A stretch of DNA of 64,000 bases, from positions 1 through 64,000 of the forward strand of contig JAFDIV010000008.1 of the NCBI GenBank assembly GCA_019307815.1. The letters run 5' to 3'. Each line of letters starts with the position of its first letter. Position 1 is the stretch's first letter. The notes under the pieces are model-generated. The model was not told the origin of the DNA. It saw only the letters and a program-made list of their open reading frames with translations, and did not search any database. Positions 24,903 to 35,245 of the stretch are shown here, in pieces. The translations under genes and the position numbers were made by a program. The DNA is from Deltaproteobacteria bacterium. GTDB lineage: Bacteria > Desulfobacterota > DSM-4660 > Desulfatiglandales > Desulfatiglandaceae.

Positions 24903-25173
24903 ATATAGGATATTTGAAACAGTCCAGTTTCAAACCGATCTCAAACAGATTGCCTCCTTTGGCCATAGCAAGATTGTCCAAAAACTTCGCTTCGTTGTAC
25001 ATCCACAACTCCAAGAACATCCTCATTTTGGTTCGAATGTAAAAAAGCTAAAAAGCTTTGAGCCAGAAACATGGCAATATAGGATCGGAGCCTGGCGTTT
25101 CTTTTACGAAATTGATGAACAAGAAAAGATAGTGTTCATGCTAGCAGCCTCTCATAGGAGCAAGGCGTATTAG
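24868..25173 (+). CDS. RelE/ParE-family toxin
   Basis: 101 residues in the ORF. The fold signature begins at YRIFETVQFQTDLKQI and ends WQYRIGAWRFFYEIDEQEKIVFMLAASHRSKAY, the RelE/mRNA-interferase C-terminal strand pair. The first ~12 residues overlap the antitoxin gene and are not typical, so the true start may be a later codon. RelE toxins cleave mRNA in the ribosome; ParE-type members poison gyrase. The sequence does not decide between them, although the RYRxGxxR-like core favours RelE. Confidence 0.8.
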   Translation: MPRQEKDNLWNKYRIFETVQFQTDLKQIASFGHSKIVQKLRFVVHPQLQEHPHFGSNVKKLKSFEPETWQYRIGAWRFFYEIDEQEKIVFMLAASHRSKAY

Positions 25174-25244
25174 GAGGTTGTTTATCTATTTTTTGACGTC
25201 ACATCAAAAAAATTCTTGTAAATCTCATATTATTCACCGATAAT

Positions 25245-25517
25245 ATGGACAAAGAAACAGCTCATTCCCTAATAAAGAAAATTTCAGAAGTTTGCATACT
25301 GACCACTAAACATTGCCGCCAAAGGATGACGGAACGGAATGTGACAATGGATGATATTAGATATGTCATTCAGTGGGGAGAAGTTGTTTCCGTAGAAGAA
25401 TCACCCGAATATGGTAACTGGAAATGTACGATAAAAGGCATGGACATAGATGGCAATGAATTGACTTTTGTTGCTGCAGTTACTGAAGACGAGGTTGTTT
25501 GCATTACTGTATTTTAG
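25245..25517 (+). CDS. DUF4258-family putative toxin
   Basis: 90 residues. The pattern TKHCRQRMTERNVTMDDIRYVIQWGEVV, then WKCTIKGMDIDGNELTFVAAVTED, is DUF4258, a compact fold related to RelE/MqsR-type RNases. It is followed after 17 bases by a YgiT-type zinc-finger HTH antitoxin, which is the standard partner. The function as an RNA-cleaving toxin is inferred from pairing. Confidence 0.8.
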   Translation: MDKETAHSLIKKISEVCILTTKHCRQRMTERNVTMDDIRYVIQWGEVVSVEESPEYGNWKCTIKGMDIDGNELTFVAAVTEDEVVCITVF

Positions 25518-25534
25518 GAAGGAGAGCCGCGGCT

Positions 25535-26044
25535 ATGAAATGCCCTAACTGCCAAAAAGAGATGAAACATGTCATTGCCGAGAGCTACCATTATTTAGAA
25601 TCAGGCCTTGACAATGTTATCCTAAGAGGGATTGATGTGTTTCAGTGCCCATGTGGCGAGGAGGTCGTAAGTATCCCCTCAATTGATGAACTACATACCC
25701 TTATTGGACTCAGATTGGTAAAGAAGGATTCGCTACTAAATGGAAAAGAGATACGTTTTTTGAGAAAGAATATTGGGGTAAGCGCCCAAAAGCTTGCCAA
25801 GCAGATGGGGATGGACAATGCAACCATTTCTCGCTGGGAGAATGATAAACAGCGAATCACAAAGTCCCATGATCTTCATCTGCGCCTAATCTACTGCAAC
25901 ATGAAAAGGATTCCACCTGAAGAAATAAATCACCTTATCCAAGAAGAGTTCCCAAAAGTCCAAGAGGCTTATAAGGAAATCCCTCCTTATGTTATTCCCC
26001 AGACCGAGTGGTCTAAGGACAAGGGACACACATGCACTTCTTAA
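25535..26044 (+). CDS. YgiT-type zinc-finger HTH antitoxin (MqsA-like)
   Basis: 169 residues from the ATG at 25535, which has GGAAGGAGAG upstream; the track start at 25499 lies inside the toxin gene. The N-terminal zinc finger uses CPNC and CPCGE (residues ~3-45). A HTH of the XRE/MqsA type follows: IRFLRKNIGVSAQKLAKQMG, MDNATISRWEND. MqsA-like antitoxins bind both toxin and operator DNA. The C-terminal ~35 residues are an extra tail. Confidence 0.85.
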   Translation: MKCPNCQKEMKHVIAESYHYLESGLDNVILRGIDVFQCPCGEEVVSIPSIDELHTLIGLRLVKKDSLLNGKEIRFLRKNIGVSAQKLAKQMGMDNATISRWENDKQRITKSHDLHLRLIYCNMKRIPPEEINHLIQEEFPKVQEAYKEIPPYVIPQTEWSKDKGHTCTS

Positions 26045-26083
26045 TAGATTTCATGCCATGTTTGCTCCCATTTCCCAGAAAAA

Positions 26084-26740
26084 TCAAGATTTGGTTACAG
26101 GTGATGGTCGATTAAACCTCCATACATCCTCCTTGTAATATTTTAGGGCTTTCGAATATTCCTCCAGTAAATGAGCTCCAGCTTTGGAGTACTTATTTTG
26201 AATGTGATCTATCACATCGGTAATCAACTGTTTCGTGAAATCTATCCCTCTTTTGATAGCACACAACCCTTCAGGATCAATAAACAACAGGGGATTGTTG
26301 AAACAGTAGGTGTAGAGATTTATACCATCACCAAATGGATCAGCCCTCAGGTACCTGCCTGTGGTGGGATCGTAGTAGCGGTTGAGATTGTAGTAAAGAC
26401 CTGTCTCTTGGTCATAGTATTGACCCGGAAATCTCAGGTTGTTGGTGATAGTTTCGGTTGAAATATGGCAGTTCCCAAAGGAATCGTAGATGGCCGACCA
26501 TACCACCGCTCCATTGGTGGTAACTACCTTCTGTGGAGTTCCCAGGTGATCATTGCGGTACCAGTAGTATATCCCTCCTATCCTGACAAAGAGCGGATCA
26601 GTGGACCAACCAGAACCAGGCGCCCACCCATAAGTCCTTATCTCCTGGCCACTGGAGTCATACTCCCCTACCAGACCCTCATCCGAGTATACAAAGTACG
26701 TCCTTTCACCGCCAATTTGTAATTTTGGGTGGTAGGTCAT
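26084..26740 (-). pseudogene. Orphan RHS C-terminal fragment with its own tip
   Basis: 218 residues. Most of it is a near-copy of the C-terminal RHS core of the large gene at 29102-34546: [20 protein letters not shown] through [20 protein letters not shown] to [12 protein letters not shown] identity runs from about 26261-26713 against 29431-29884. After the DPEGLCA boundary the last ~57 residues (IKRGIDFTKQLITDVIDHIQ...) are unlike the big gene's tip. It looks like a displaced RHS tip cassette. The YD-repeat body is absent, so it cannot work as a full toxin-delivery protein. Confidence 0.7.
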
Positions 26741-26825
26741 CGGTAGATCGGCTTATGGCACTGCCATATGCCACAATTATAAACGGAATGGAATTGCTCA
26801 ATAATCAGAAAGAAGGGAGAACAAG

Positions 26826-26894
26826 CTGAGAAGATCCACCCCTGAAAAGCTGGCAAAAGCCATGGGGCTCCACGTCGAGCAGCTGAGGGATTAG
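26826..26894 (+). pseudogene. C-terminal tail of an XRE/HigA-like regulator
   Basis: The frame LRRSTPEKLAKAMGLHVEQLRD ending in TAG is a typical end of a small XRE-family DNA-binding protein (the fourth and fifth helices). No start or recognition helix precedes it in frame. It is a 22-residue remnant between the RHS fragment and the HEPN/MNT pair. Confidence 0.4.
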
Positions 26895-26921
26895 GTGAAT
26901 TTTGCTCCCTTGTGATAAAAA

Positions 26922-27323
26922 TCATCTCTCAATAAATGATTTGAGCAAATCCTTAACCGTGGAACGTATCTCTGTTGCAGCCTTCATTGCCTCCTGGGCA
27001 TCTTCCCTTGTGTATTCTGTGGGCCAGTGCACGGGATATCGAGTGTCAATATAGAACCCATTAAGAAACCGGCAAGCATCCATAAGTGCTTCCAAATCTG
27101 TACTCTTCTTGAGGCATATCTTCAAAAGTACGGGTAAGTCGTGTATTTTTTTAAACTCCAGATCCCAGGCTATTATCAGTGCCTTCAAGTACTTCTCAGA
27201 TGCTTGATGGAAATGAAAGCAGATTTGCGCATAGAAGCTACTATCCTTGATTACTGAGGCTGCAAAATCAAAATCTTCATCTGCCTTTTTTATCCACTCT
27301 CTTATTATTTGGGCGTCAACCAT
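26922..27323 (-). CDS. HEPN-domain protein (putative toxin), second pair
   Basis: 133 residues with the HEPN helices IREWIKKADEDFDFAASVI and QICFHFHQASEKYLKALII. The ending DTRYPVHWPTEYTREDAQEAM is the family's C-terminal motif. It overlaps the MNT gene by 8 bases and is transcribed after it. It differs clearly from the HEPN at 1.1 kb, so the two modules are not recent copies. Confidence 0.8.
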   Translation of the reverse strand: MVDAQIIREWIKKADEDFDFAASVIKDSSFYAQICFHFHQASEKYLKALIIAWDLEFKKIHDLPVLLKICLKKSTDLEALMDACRFLNGFYIDTRYPVHWPTEYTREDAQEAMKAATEIRSTVKDLLKSFIER

Positions 27324-27636
27324 ACAGGACTTGCCCTTCCTTTAAGATTGCCTTTATGAAAGGATCTCCCAGTCTGAGCCGTTGCTCGAACTCCTCGGGT
27401 CGATACACAATCATATCAGTCGCTATATCCTTTTCGATGATTTGTTCTAACTCTCGCAGACGGTCCAACCCACGATGAGGTACATCTTCCTTAATAATGA
27501 GAAAATCAAGGTCATTAACCATATCATATTCCCCGCGAGCCGCAGACCCAAACAAAATAATCTTTTGAGGCCGGTATTTCCGAACCAGCTGTTCCACAAT
27601 ATCTTGAACCTTTCGGTTTATTTCAATCTCCCTCAT
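27316..27636 (-). CDS. MNT-family nucleotidyltransferase (antitoxin), second pair
   Basis: 106 residues. KIILFGSAARGEYDMVNDLD contains the G-S motif and the D-x-D pair. It is the putative antitoxin of the HEPN gene that follows. The ORF ends GDPFIKAILKEGQVLYG, the usual C-terminus. A GGGAG site precedes the start, which lies only 5 bases from the end of the RHS N-terminal fragment. Confidence 0.85.
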   Translation of the reverse strand: MREIEINRKVQDIVEQLVRKYRPQKIILFGSAARGEYDMVNDLDFLIIKEDVPHRGLDRLRELEQIIEKDIATDMIVYRPEEFEQRLRLGDPFIKAILKEGQVLYG

Positions 27637-27640
27637 AGCA

Positions 27641-28324
27641 CTATACCAATACGCTCCCGATATATATAAGCTTATACCAAACCAGTCCTGGTAAGTAAAG
27701 CACGGGCTTTGCCTCGGAAAAATGCGTGCTCACCCGGATCGTCCTCCAGGCCCCCGGCGCCGTCTCATCGCTCACCACCTTGAGCACAATCGAGCCGCTC
27801 TCAGCCGCGCTGTTATCCGCCCATATGGTAAAGGGAAGCCTGGCGCTCTTCCGCGGACCCAGAAAACCCACCGGTGATCCCACGCTCAGGTGCACGCCTT
27901 CGGGGAACACTCCCCCGGGCTGATCAGCCTCATCATACACAAACCTCAGGTTGGACACCTCCGTGCCCTCGCCTGTGGCCACGTTCACCTTTATGGTCTT
28001 CTCGTAGTTGCGGGGGATATTCAGCTTAATGGAAGAGGGGCTTACGTGCACCCGGTTTATGGTGAATGTGGCCTGCACGGGCCGGTCGGTCCTGTCGGGA
28101 TGAACCGCCCTCACGGCATACACCCCAGCCTCCCCCGAAAGGGGCGTAAAGGTATGGGAAAAGCTCCCGTCATCGCCAGTGATCACCTGGTATTTGCGCT
28201 CAAAGCCCTGAAGGGTAATCACCAGGTTCAGGGGCACACCGGCCATGGGCAGGCCGCTTGACCGTTCCACAGCACGGCCCGTTATCACAATATCCTGATT
28301 CCCGTCTGATCTTTTAGGGGTCAC
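27641..28324 (-). pseudogene. N-terminal fragment of an RHS protein (duplicate)
   Basis: 227 residues of Ig-like beta domains. The segment [20 protein letters not shown] to about [12 protein letters not shown] repeats the start of the large RHS ORF; at the DNA level 27688-28114 matches 34128-34553 almost base for base. It has 60 extra N-terminal residues (GRAVERSSGLPMAGVPLNLV) lost from the large gene. It ends in unrelated sequence (LPGLVWYKLIYIG) at the break. It preserves upstream sequence of the original RHS gene but is not functional. Confidence 0.7.
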
Positions 28325-28475
28325 CTTTATTATTTCCTCGCAACCTGTTCACGGCCCTTTTGCCATAAGGGTTGTCAGAGGAACAGAAAATTAAAAATTG
28401 AAAAATACTCCTGGATTTGCTAATATTTATTAAACTCTTAAAAGTTCTGCTTTCCGTCGTCCGCCCGGAAAACTC

Positions 28476-28670
28476 ATGATAAAGATCCAACCCGTCCACA
28501 TACACGAATACTGGAGGATGGGGAGAAAGGGAAAATTGGCGTCTAATCTTCCACCCCATGACTCAGATGACCTTGGGGCCCTCTCAGTTTCTATTGGCGT
28601 CTTTTTAACAACGGATGAAGGAGGAAGAATTACAGCGGTGGGCCATGTAGACAAGGAGGAAGGGGAATGA
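28476..28670 (+). CDS. Hypothetical small ORF upstream of the YoeB-type pair
   Basis: 64 residues, no recognised family. It overlaps the antitoxin start by 4 bases (ATGA), a coupling pattern that gives it some credit, but the composition is unremarkable and no motif is visible. It may be the end of a degraded gene. Confidence 0.25.
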   Translation: MIKIQPVHIHEYWRMGRKGKLASNLPPHDSDDLGALSVSIGVFLTTDEGGRITAVGHVDKEEGE

Positions 28671-28870
28671 ACCGGATCCAGTATATCACAGATGAGAATA
28701 ATAATATCACAGGGGTCATTGTCCCTATAGATCTTTGGCGGGAGATTCAATCGGAAAAAGAAACAGCTTACCTGCTCAAAAGTGTAACCATGAAAAAGCG
28801 ACTGCTCGAGGCAAAAAACCGCACGGAGGGCATCCCTTTTGACGAAGCCTGTGAGAAGCTTGGAATTTGA
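28667..28870 (+). CDS. Phd/YefM-like antitoxin
   Basis: 67 residues beginning [21 protein letters not shown], then a helix [16 protein letters not shown]. The size and the toxin partner fit a YefM/Phd or RelB-type antitoxin. It overlaps the YoeB-like gene by about 20 bases. GGAAGGGGA sits just before the ATG. Confidence 0.75.
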   Translation: MNRIQYITDENNNITGVIVPIDLWREIQSEKETAYLLKSVTMKKRLLEAKNRTEGIPFDEACEKLGI

Positions 28871-29108
28871 TCCCGCCGCCTTTGAAGACCTCGCCTGGTG
28901 GATTAAAAAAGACCGCAAAAAGGCCCTTCGGATTGTAAACTTGATCAAAGAAGTACAAAGGGATCCTTTCAGCGGCACTGGCAAACCCGAGTCTTTGAAA
29001 CATGAACTTTCAGGCTGTTGGTCAAGACGTATCGACCAGAAACACCGACTTGTCTATGAGGTTAAGAATGATAACATAAGAATACTGGCGTGTAGATATC
29101 ATTACTGA
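28851..29108 (+). CDS. YoeB-family mRNA interferase toxin
   Basis: 85 residues from the GTG at 28851 (the track uses a TTG at 28839). It follows the YoeB pattern from end to end: [44 protein letters not shown] and [16 protein letters not shown], ending in RYHY with the catalytic His/Tyr region. YoeB cleaves mRNA at the ribosomal A site. The E, R and H residues needed for activity appear present, so it should be active. Confidence 0.85.
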   Translation: MRSLEFDPAAFEDLAWWIKKDRKKALRIVNLIKEVQRDPFSGTGKPESLKHELSGCWSRRIDQKHRLVYEVKNDNIRILACRYHY

Positions 29109-32100
29109 GCTTTGTCTTGCCTGGTCCGGCTGCACCGAGTCTTCAGAAGGCCTGCATTAAGTGTCGCAGCTCCTATCCTCCCTGGATCACCTGATTCAAT
29201 CGGCACATAACCAATACCCTTGACCATCCCCACCAGGATGTCAATTGTCCCAGCTCCATTCCAGGCTGCCAGGCCAATATCACTATACGGTGTAAAACTC
29301 TCCAGATCACCGGTGATAAGTGCATAACCAATCTGCCCCAGGTCATACACCATGGCAAGGGGCTGATACACAAACATCTCAAATGCAGCACTGGCAGCAC
29401 CCTTTACCATTCCACCTACGAACCTAACAGCACACAACCCCTCCGGATCAATGAACAACAGGGGGTTGTTGAAACAGTAGGTGTAGAGATTTATACCATC
29501 ACCAAATGGATCAGCCCTCAGGTACCTGCCTGTGGTGGGATCGTAGTAGCGGTTGAGATTGTAGTAAAGACCGGTCTCAGAATCATAATACTGCCCTGGA
29601 AATCTCAGGTTGTTGGTGATGGTTTCGGTTGAAATATGGCAGTTCCCAAAGGAATCGTAGATGGCCGACCACACCACCGCCCCACTGGTGGTAACTATCT
29701 TCTGTGGGGTGCCCAGGTGATCATTCCTGTACCAGTAGTATATCCCTCCTATCCTGACAAAGAGCGGATCAGTGGACCAACCAGAATCAGGCGCCCACCC
29801 ATAAGTCCTTATCTCCTGGCCACTGGAGTCATACTCCCCTACCAGGCCCTCATCCGAGTATACAAAGTACGTCCTTTCACCGTTAACCTCCTTCCACAAC
29901 CTCCTACCAAAGGGATCATAATAGTATTTGTAGGTCAAGGGTTGCGGGTCGTGAGTCGTCACTTCAATAAGGCGGTTTTCGATATCATACACATAGTCAG
30001 TTGTAGTTCCATTGGCATTCTTTTGAATCGTATTACCATTAGCATCGTACTGAAAGGATATACCATCGTAACTTAACAGCTCATTGTTACCATTGTAGCT
30101 CCAGGTTCCAGTGGTTGAAGATGAACTGAGTCGATTCCCCAACAGGTCATATGTATACGACTCATTGTCAAGGCTTGGATTTGTCGCCTCAATCAGACGA
30201 TATAGCTTATCATACTGGTAGGTGTACTGTCCGTGCTCTGTCTCCTTCGTGGTGATATTTCCAACCGGGGAGTACTCGTACTGCCTTGATACCTGTGCAT
30301 TTTGCCCCGGGTCTTTGGCAAGGATACCCTTTATCCTCATCAGAGGAACATACGTGTACTCCGTGGACGATCCCCCAGGAAGGCTTATCCTTGAGGGACT
30401 GTTCCAGTGGTAGGCACTGTATGTAACCTCTCCCTTGCCAGGGATACCAATGCTTGCCAGGCGGTTGTTCTCATCAAAACTGTACGTGTAGGTAGTGCCA
30501 GAGGGATCGGTGAAGGTCTTCTTCAGGCCGTTTCCGTAGTACGTATACCCTATGGTCTTGCTGAATGGACCGTAGTTTACGGTCTCGGACACCTTTCTCG
30601 AAAGATCATCGTATGTGTATGTCCCAGAAGTGGTCCCGTCATCATAGCCTACAATATTGCCCAGCTTGTCATAGGTAAAATGAACCGTCTTAACCGCGCT
30701 CTGGTGATCCCCAGCCTCAAAGCACCTCACCTCCACAAGCCGGTTTATCTCGTTATAAACATACTCGATCCTCTGTCCCTTTGCATCGTTTACCGCTGTC
30801 CTGTTCCCCGCCCCGTCATACTCGTAGATGGTCTCCTGGCCCATGGGCCGTATCACCCTGGTAAGCCGGTTATTCCTGTCATACTCATATGTGGTGATGT
30901 TTCCGTTGGCATCCTTCAGTTGAATGAGGTTCCCCCGGTCATCATACGTGCGCTCAATGACACCTCCCATGGGATCGGTCGTCTTTATAAGGCGGTTGAG
31001 GGCATCGTACTCATATGTTGTTACGTTCCCTTCCTCGTCGGTCTCGGACACCACGTTTCCCGCCTCATCATACGTGTAGGCGCGGGTGCGCACCGTATCC
31101 TGATCAAGAACATCTTCTGCCCGAACAAGCCTCTGCAGTTTGTTGTAATAGAGCTTCCTTGTAAAAGTCGGGTAATCTATACGGACCGGCTTATAAGAAG
31201 ATACCGGGTTGGAAGGGCTCTCGTCATAGTGATACACGGTCTCGTTTCCCGCACCATCAATGACCTTCCTCAGCCTTCCCTCGTTATCGTACTCACTGTA
31301 GGCTTCCTTTCCTTCCTGATCCGTCACCTTAACAGGCAGGTTGTCGGTGTTATACTCCGTTACAATGTACTTGCCATACGGGTCCTTCGCCCTTATCAGG
31401 TTGTTGTGATCATCGTACTCGAACTCAAAACGCTTCAGATATGCATTGATGACGGCAGTGCGGTTGTTGGCACCGTCATATTCATAAGAGGTCGTGTTGC
31501 CAAGAGGGTCGGTTCGGGACAGGAGGCGGCCCATGGCGTCGTAGATGAACGTCCACTCATTCCCCCTGGGATCCCTCATCCTGAGAAGGTTCCCCATCAC
31601 GTCGTACTGCTCAAACAGGGTGGTGTTCCCTTCGGGATCAGTAATACTGGCAATATTGCCCTTATCATCATAAGTGAAGGTGGTGGTTGCGGCCTGGGTA
31701 TTGGCATCCCCTTCTATGGTGGCGGTAAGGAGCCTGCCCTGTCCGTCGTATGTAAATGTTGTAACCCTCTCCGCATCCGTACCTTTTGCCTCCACTTTCC
31801 TCACCAAGTTCCCGTGCTCGTCATACTCGAACGTGGATACGTTCCCCCTCAGATCCGTTATACGCCTCACCTTGTTAAACCGCAGATCATACTCAAAGCT
31901 CACCTGGGAGCCGTCCGGGTGGATTACCTTGGTGAGGTTCTCCCACTCGTCAAACTCCCTCCTGGTGACGTTGCCCTTTTCATCGGTGATGATAAGGTTC
32001 TTGCCGTCCTTGGTGATAGTCTGCACGGTCCTGCCGTTTATATCCACACGCTTCGTGTCACCGCCCTTGTCGTACCAGACCTCCTTTACCATGCCCGATG

Positions 32101-34546
32101 AAGTGGTTATCCTGGCATAGGCCTCATCCTTGCCCTCATCGTAGTCAAACTCAAAGAAATGGCCATTTCCGTTCCTGTCAACAACAGAGGACACGTTGCC
32201 GTAGCTGTCATATGTGATTATGGTAGGACGCCCCCCTGCATCCACCTTCCTGGTCATCCTGCCCTTGGAGTCATACTCGTAGGTGGTGACATGGCCCAGA
32301 ACATCGGTCACCGCAGTGAGCTTGCCGTTGGTGTAAGCATACTCCACGCGCCTGTCTGCCGAATCTCTCACAGCAGACACCCTGCCGTCATCGTTATACT
32401 CAAACCACATGACCTGGTTGTCGGCCCTGTCTGCGATGCCTGCCAGCCTTCCGCCTTCATAGATCAGCTTAGCAACGGCCCCGTTACGGTTGCCGTAGGA
32501 GAGCAACAGACCGGCCGAATCATATTCCTTCCAGTTGCCTCGCTTGTCTTCCCACCTGAAACCTGTGGCCGTCTTCGTGATGGTATAGGTCCCGTTCTTG
32601 AATACGTTCGACCCAGAGTAGGCAGCCTCGTATGATACACCTCCCTTTACTATCTCCTTTATGTTCCCGGTAAAGGAATCTATCTTGAAGCTGAGGTTGT
32701 TCCTCAGGTGTTCCCAGTGCCAGGCATTGTTGTAGAACCACCTCTTTATCCTTACTGCCCCGCCAGGAACCTTTACCGACAAATCAACCGCATCGTCGTT
32801 GAACTGCCTGGTCACCGTGTTAACCGTGCATCCCACCTTGTGAATGATGTTTTTGGCCGTCTCCCACAGCCGCCCCATAAAATCAAAAAACCTCTCCTTC
32901 AACTTCGGCTTCGGGAAACACTTGGTGCCCTTGATGGCCTTGGGCGGAGGAACAGGCTTCGATACTGCTCCGCCTCCGCTGCCTCCTCCCACGTACCATG
33001 TGCCCCCTCCACCTCCGGTCACAGGAGGCACGCCACTGCCGCCAGAGCACTTGCCATATGTGTATGACCAGCAGTGATGCGTCGAACCCTTCGTCCATAC
33101 ACCGTTGCTGCACTGATACCTGTAGCCCACCTTCATGCACCTGAGATACGCGGAACAACCTCCACCGCTCTCACCCTGGTCAAAGGACTGCATGCAGGTC
33201 ACCCTGTAGGGAATGGTCATGCGCTCGTGGGCATCCAGGCTCCCGGGCAGGCTCCCCAGAATCTCAAAGCTAAAGTGCTCATCATTGGAAGGAAGGGAAA
33301 ATGTAATATCATCGGCCCGGATAAGACCGTAGTTGGTTATGGTAAACTCGCCGTTAAACACGTCGCCCGCATGCATGGAAGGAAGGGTCACAGATCCAGG
33401 CTCTATCACCACCACCGCCGCAGGAACGTCTGTCTCATAAACCGCGTTGAGAACAATCTCGTACTTGTCCTCAATGGTTATCTCGTTTACCTCCCACTCA
33501 ACGGTCACAAGGTTGTAGTCAAGGAATACATCCTTGTTGGTGGTAATCCCAGGCTTTATCTGGAAACGCCCAGTGTATTCCTGGTGGTTGGCCTTGGTAA
33601 CACGGCACTTGTAGCTCCCCGCAGGAAGATCGCTAAAGTATGCCTCTCCCAGGCTGTCCGTGGTCTTGGTGTATTGCTCGGTCAGGACGTTTTCGTTCTG
33701 GATCTTCACCCTTGCACCGGCAAGCCCCTGTATCACCTGGTTGTTGGCATCAAGGGTGCCGGTATAGATGTCAGATACCTTGAAAAGCACGTTCCCTATG
33801 CCCGACTGGGTCACGGAAACGTATAGGTGTATGTCCGTCTCCTTGTAATTTGAAGCAGTAAGCCTAAGGTAAAACGAGTAGATCCCCTCGGATACAGAAG
33901 ATGGGGGAGAAAAGGAAAGGCCGATCTCCCGCCTTTCACCAACAGGGAGACTCCCCTGGTCCTGGGCACAATTCAGATGCACCCACGAAGGCGCAGGGTT
34001 TCCGTCCTGGTCCACCACTTCCACGTGAAGATCGTTCAGGGCAGAAAGACCCTTGTTTTCAAGCACCACCGTCTCGGATACGGTATCGCCCAGGGACACT
34101 CCCGTCTCCACGTGGTCAGGGGTAAAGTAAAGCACAGGCTTTGCCTCAGAAAAATGCGTGCTCACCCGGATCGTCTTCCAGGCCCCCGGCGCCGTCTCAT
34201 CGCTTACCACCTTGAGCACAATCGAGCCGCTCTCAGCCGCGCTGTTATCCGCCCATATGGTAAAGGGAAGCCTGGCGCTCTTCCGCGAACCCAGAAAACC
34301 CACCGGTGATCCCACGCTCAGGTGCACGCCTTCAGGGAACACTCCCCCGGGCTGATCAGCCTCATCATACACAAGCCTCAGGTTGGACACCTCCGTGCCC
34401 TCGCCTGTGGCCACGTTCACCTTTATGGTCTTCTCGTAGTTGCGGGGGATATTCAGCTTAATGGAAGAGGGGCTTACGTTCACCCGGTTTATGGTGAATG
34501 TGGCCTGCACGGGACGGTCGGTCCTGTCGGGATGAACCGCCCTCAC
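29102..34546 (-). CDS. Large YD-repeat (RHS) protein, 5'-truncated
   Basis: 1814 residues in one open frame. The first ~400 residues are Ig-like and carboxypeptidase-regulatory-like domains ([26 protein letters not shown]). A Cys/Gly-rich linker with [19 protein letters not shown] follows, then about 1000 residues of YD repeats (many TYEYD, YDAMGRL and YDDRGNL units). The RHS core ends at [20 protein letters not shown] and DPEGLCA. The last ~105 residues are a variable tip with hydrophobic patches ([31 protein letters not shown]). RHS cores encapsulate and deliver such tips. The 5' end breaks at about 34553, and the duplicate at 27641-28324 shows missing upstream sequence, so secretion is uncertain. 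Confidence 0.8.
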   Translation of the reverse strand: MRAVHPDRTDRPVQATFTINRVNVSPSSIKLNIPRNYEKTIKVNVATGEGTEVSNLRLVYDEADQPGGVFPEGVHLSVGSPVGFLGSRKSARLPFTIWADNSAAESGSIVLKVVSDETAPGAWKTIRVSTHFSEAKPVLYFTPDHVETGVSLGDTVSETVVLENKGLSALNDLHVEVVDQDGNPAPSWVHLNCAQDQGSLPVGERREIGLSFSPPSSVSEGIYSFYLRLTASNYKETDIHLYVSVTQSGIGNVLFKVSDIYTGTLDANNQVIQGLAGARVKIQNENVLTEQYTKTTDSLGEAYFSDLPAGSYKCRVTKANHQEYTGRFQIKPGITTNKDVFLDYNLVTVEWEVNEITIEDKYEIVLNAVYETDVPAAVVVIEPGSVTLPSMHAGDVFNGEFTITNYGLIRADDITFSLPSNDEHFSFEILGSLPGSLDAHERMTIPYRVTCMQSFDQGESGGGCSAYLRCMKVGYRYQCSNGVWTKGSTHHCWSYTYGKCSGGSGVPPVTGGGGGTWYVGGGSGGGAVSKPVPPPKAIKGTKCFPKPKLKERFFDFMGRLWETAKNIIHKVGCTVNTVTRQFNDDAVDLSVKVPGGAVRIKRWFYNNAWHWEHLRNNLSFKIDSFTGNIKEIVKGGVSYEAAYSGSNVFKNGTYTITKTATGFRWEDKRGNWKEYDSAGLLLSYGNRNGAVAKLIYEGGRLAGIADRADNQVMWFEYNDDGRVSAVRDSADRRVEYAYTNGKLTAVTDVLGHVTTYEYDSKGRMTRKVDAGGRPTIITYDSYGNVSSVVDRNGNGHFFEFDYDEGKDEAYARITTSSGMVKEVWYDKGGDTKRVDINGRTVQTITKDGKNLIITDEKGNVTRREFDEWENLTKVIHPDGSQVSFEYDLRFNKVRRITDLRGNVSTFEYDEHGNLVRKVEAKGTDAERVTTFTYDGQGRLLTATIEGDANTQAATTTFTYDDKGNIASITDPEGNTTLFEQYDVMGNLLRMRDPRGNEWTFIYDAMGRLLSRTDPLGNTTSYEYDGANNRTAVINAYLKRFEFEYDDHNNLIRAKDPYGKYIVTEYNTDNLPVKVTDQEGKEAYSEYDNEGRLRKVIDGAGNETVYHYDESPSNPVSSYKPVRIDYPTFTRKLYYNKLQRLVRAEDVLDQDTVRTRAYTYDEAGNVVSETDEEGNVTTYEYDALNRLIKTTDPMGGVIERTYDDRGNLIQLKDANGNITTYEYDRNNRLTRVIRPMGQETIYEYDGAGNRTAVNDAKGQRIEYVYNEINRLVEVRCFEAGDHQSAVKTVHFTYDKLGNIVGYDDGTTSGTYTYDDLSRKVSETVNYGPFSKTIGYTYYGNGLKKTFTDPSGTTYTYSFDENNRLASIGIPGKGEVTYSAYHWNSPSRISLPGGSSTEYTYVPLMRIKGILAKDPGQNAQVSRQYEYSPVGNITTKETEHGQYTYQYDKLYRLIEATNPSLDNESYTYDLLGNRLSSSSTTGTWSYNGNNELLSYDGISFQYDANGNTIQKNANGTTTDYVYDIENRLIEVTTHDPQPLTYKYYYDPFGRRLWKEVNGERTYFVYSDEGLVGEYDSSGQEIRTYGWAPDSGWSTDPLFVRIGGIYYWYRNDHLGTPQKIVTTSGAVVWSAIYDSFGNCHISTETITNNLRFPGQYYDSETGLYYNLNRYYDPTTGRYLRADPFGDGINLYTYCFNNPLLFIDPEGLCAVRFVGGMVKGAASAAFEMFVYQPLAMVYDLGQIGYALITGDLESFTPYSDIGLAAWNGAGTIDILVGMVKGIGYVPIESGDPGRIGAATLNAGLLKTRCSRTRQDKAQ

Positions 34547-34567
34547 GGCATATGCACTTGCTGCTAA

Positions 34568-34801
34568 AGAGAGGGAGATGAGATTGATGGAATGATTCTC
34601 AAGGAAATAGGGAGCAATTATATTGTCCTGCTGAGGGAAGGGAAAGAGGTGAGGCTGCGCCTGTACAAGGGTGGTAAGAAGCGGCCTGCGCCTCCTTCCC
34701 AGCCTAGGATCAGGAGGGAAGCTGGCAAGCAGAAGAGGCGCCAGAAGCGGCCTGTCTTGAATATTCCGAAAAAGGCAGGACCCATGAAAGGGCCGGGTTA
34801 A
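34568..34801 (+). pseudogene. C-terminal tail of a GspC/PilP-like secretion or pilus protein
   Basis: Read from just after a stop codon, the frame gives REGDEIDGMILKEIGSNYIV and LLREGKEVRLRLY, then a basic proline/lysine tail. The G-D-x-I-x-G-x-x-(L/V)-x-x-I pattern is the C-terminal beta motif of GspC/PilP-like proteins. The upstream part is cut off exactly where the RHS duplication begins. It is probably the surviving end of a gene destroyed by the RHS rearrangement. Confidence 0.4.
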
Positions 34802-34908
34802 TTTCAGTAAGGTATTGCCGTATTGCTACACTCACCCTTTCATGTCAGTGACAAAGGAGCTTATGCCATGGCTCGTTGTACTGATTCACTGAAATCACTA
34901 AGTATGGA

Positions 34909-35220
34909 TCATGAAATGGATTTGTTTTGTGCGGATATGGCCCTAAGCATAACCTGAATCACCTCTTCCTCGTCCATCCCAGTGATGCTTACGGTTTTGA
35001 CCCTGGAATGCTCGCCAGAGGTGATCTCAATATCCCCCTTCTTGACCCTCAACCGCGTGGCCAAATAGTCCCTGAGGGTCTTATTGGCCTTTCCCTTAAC
35101 AGGAGGAGCAGCGATTTTGATCCTCACAAGGCCATCCTCGAGGCCTACAATCTGATTTTTGGAGGCACCCGGTATCACCTTGACCCTGATCTTAGCTTCC
35201 CTATGTTTGCCCTCTCCCAT
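34909..35220 (-). CDS. YggU/DUF167 family protein
   Basis: 103 residues with the DUF167 core: IRVKVIPGASKNQIVGLEDG, KIAAPPVKGKANKTL, then KGDIEITSGEHSRVKTVSI. A conserved small protein of unknown function, usually encoded just after yggT as here (25 bases apart). Its ATG overlaps nothing, and the ORF has the normal family length. Confidence 0.85.
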   Translation of the reverse strand: MGEGKHREAKIRVKVIPGASKNQIVGLEDGLVRIKIAAPPVKGKANKTLRDYLATRLRVKKGDIEITSGEHSRVKTVSITGMDEEEVIQVMLRAISAQNKSIS

Positions 35221-35245
35221 TGAATTATCTCACAAGCCCGCCCCC

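Noticed and set aside
30407-32101. A 564-residue ORF on the + strand opposite the RHS gene
   Set aside because: It is an antisense shadow of the YD repeats: periodic composition mirrors the repeat codons and no domain is recognisable.
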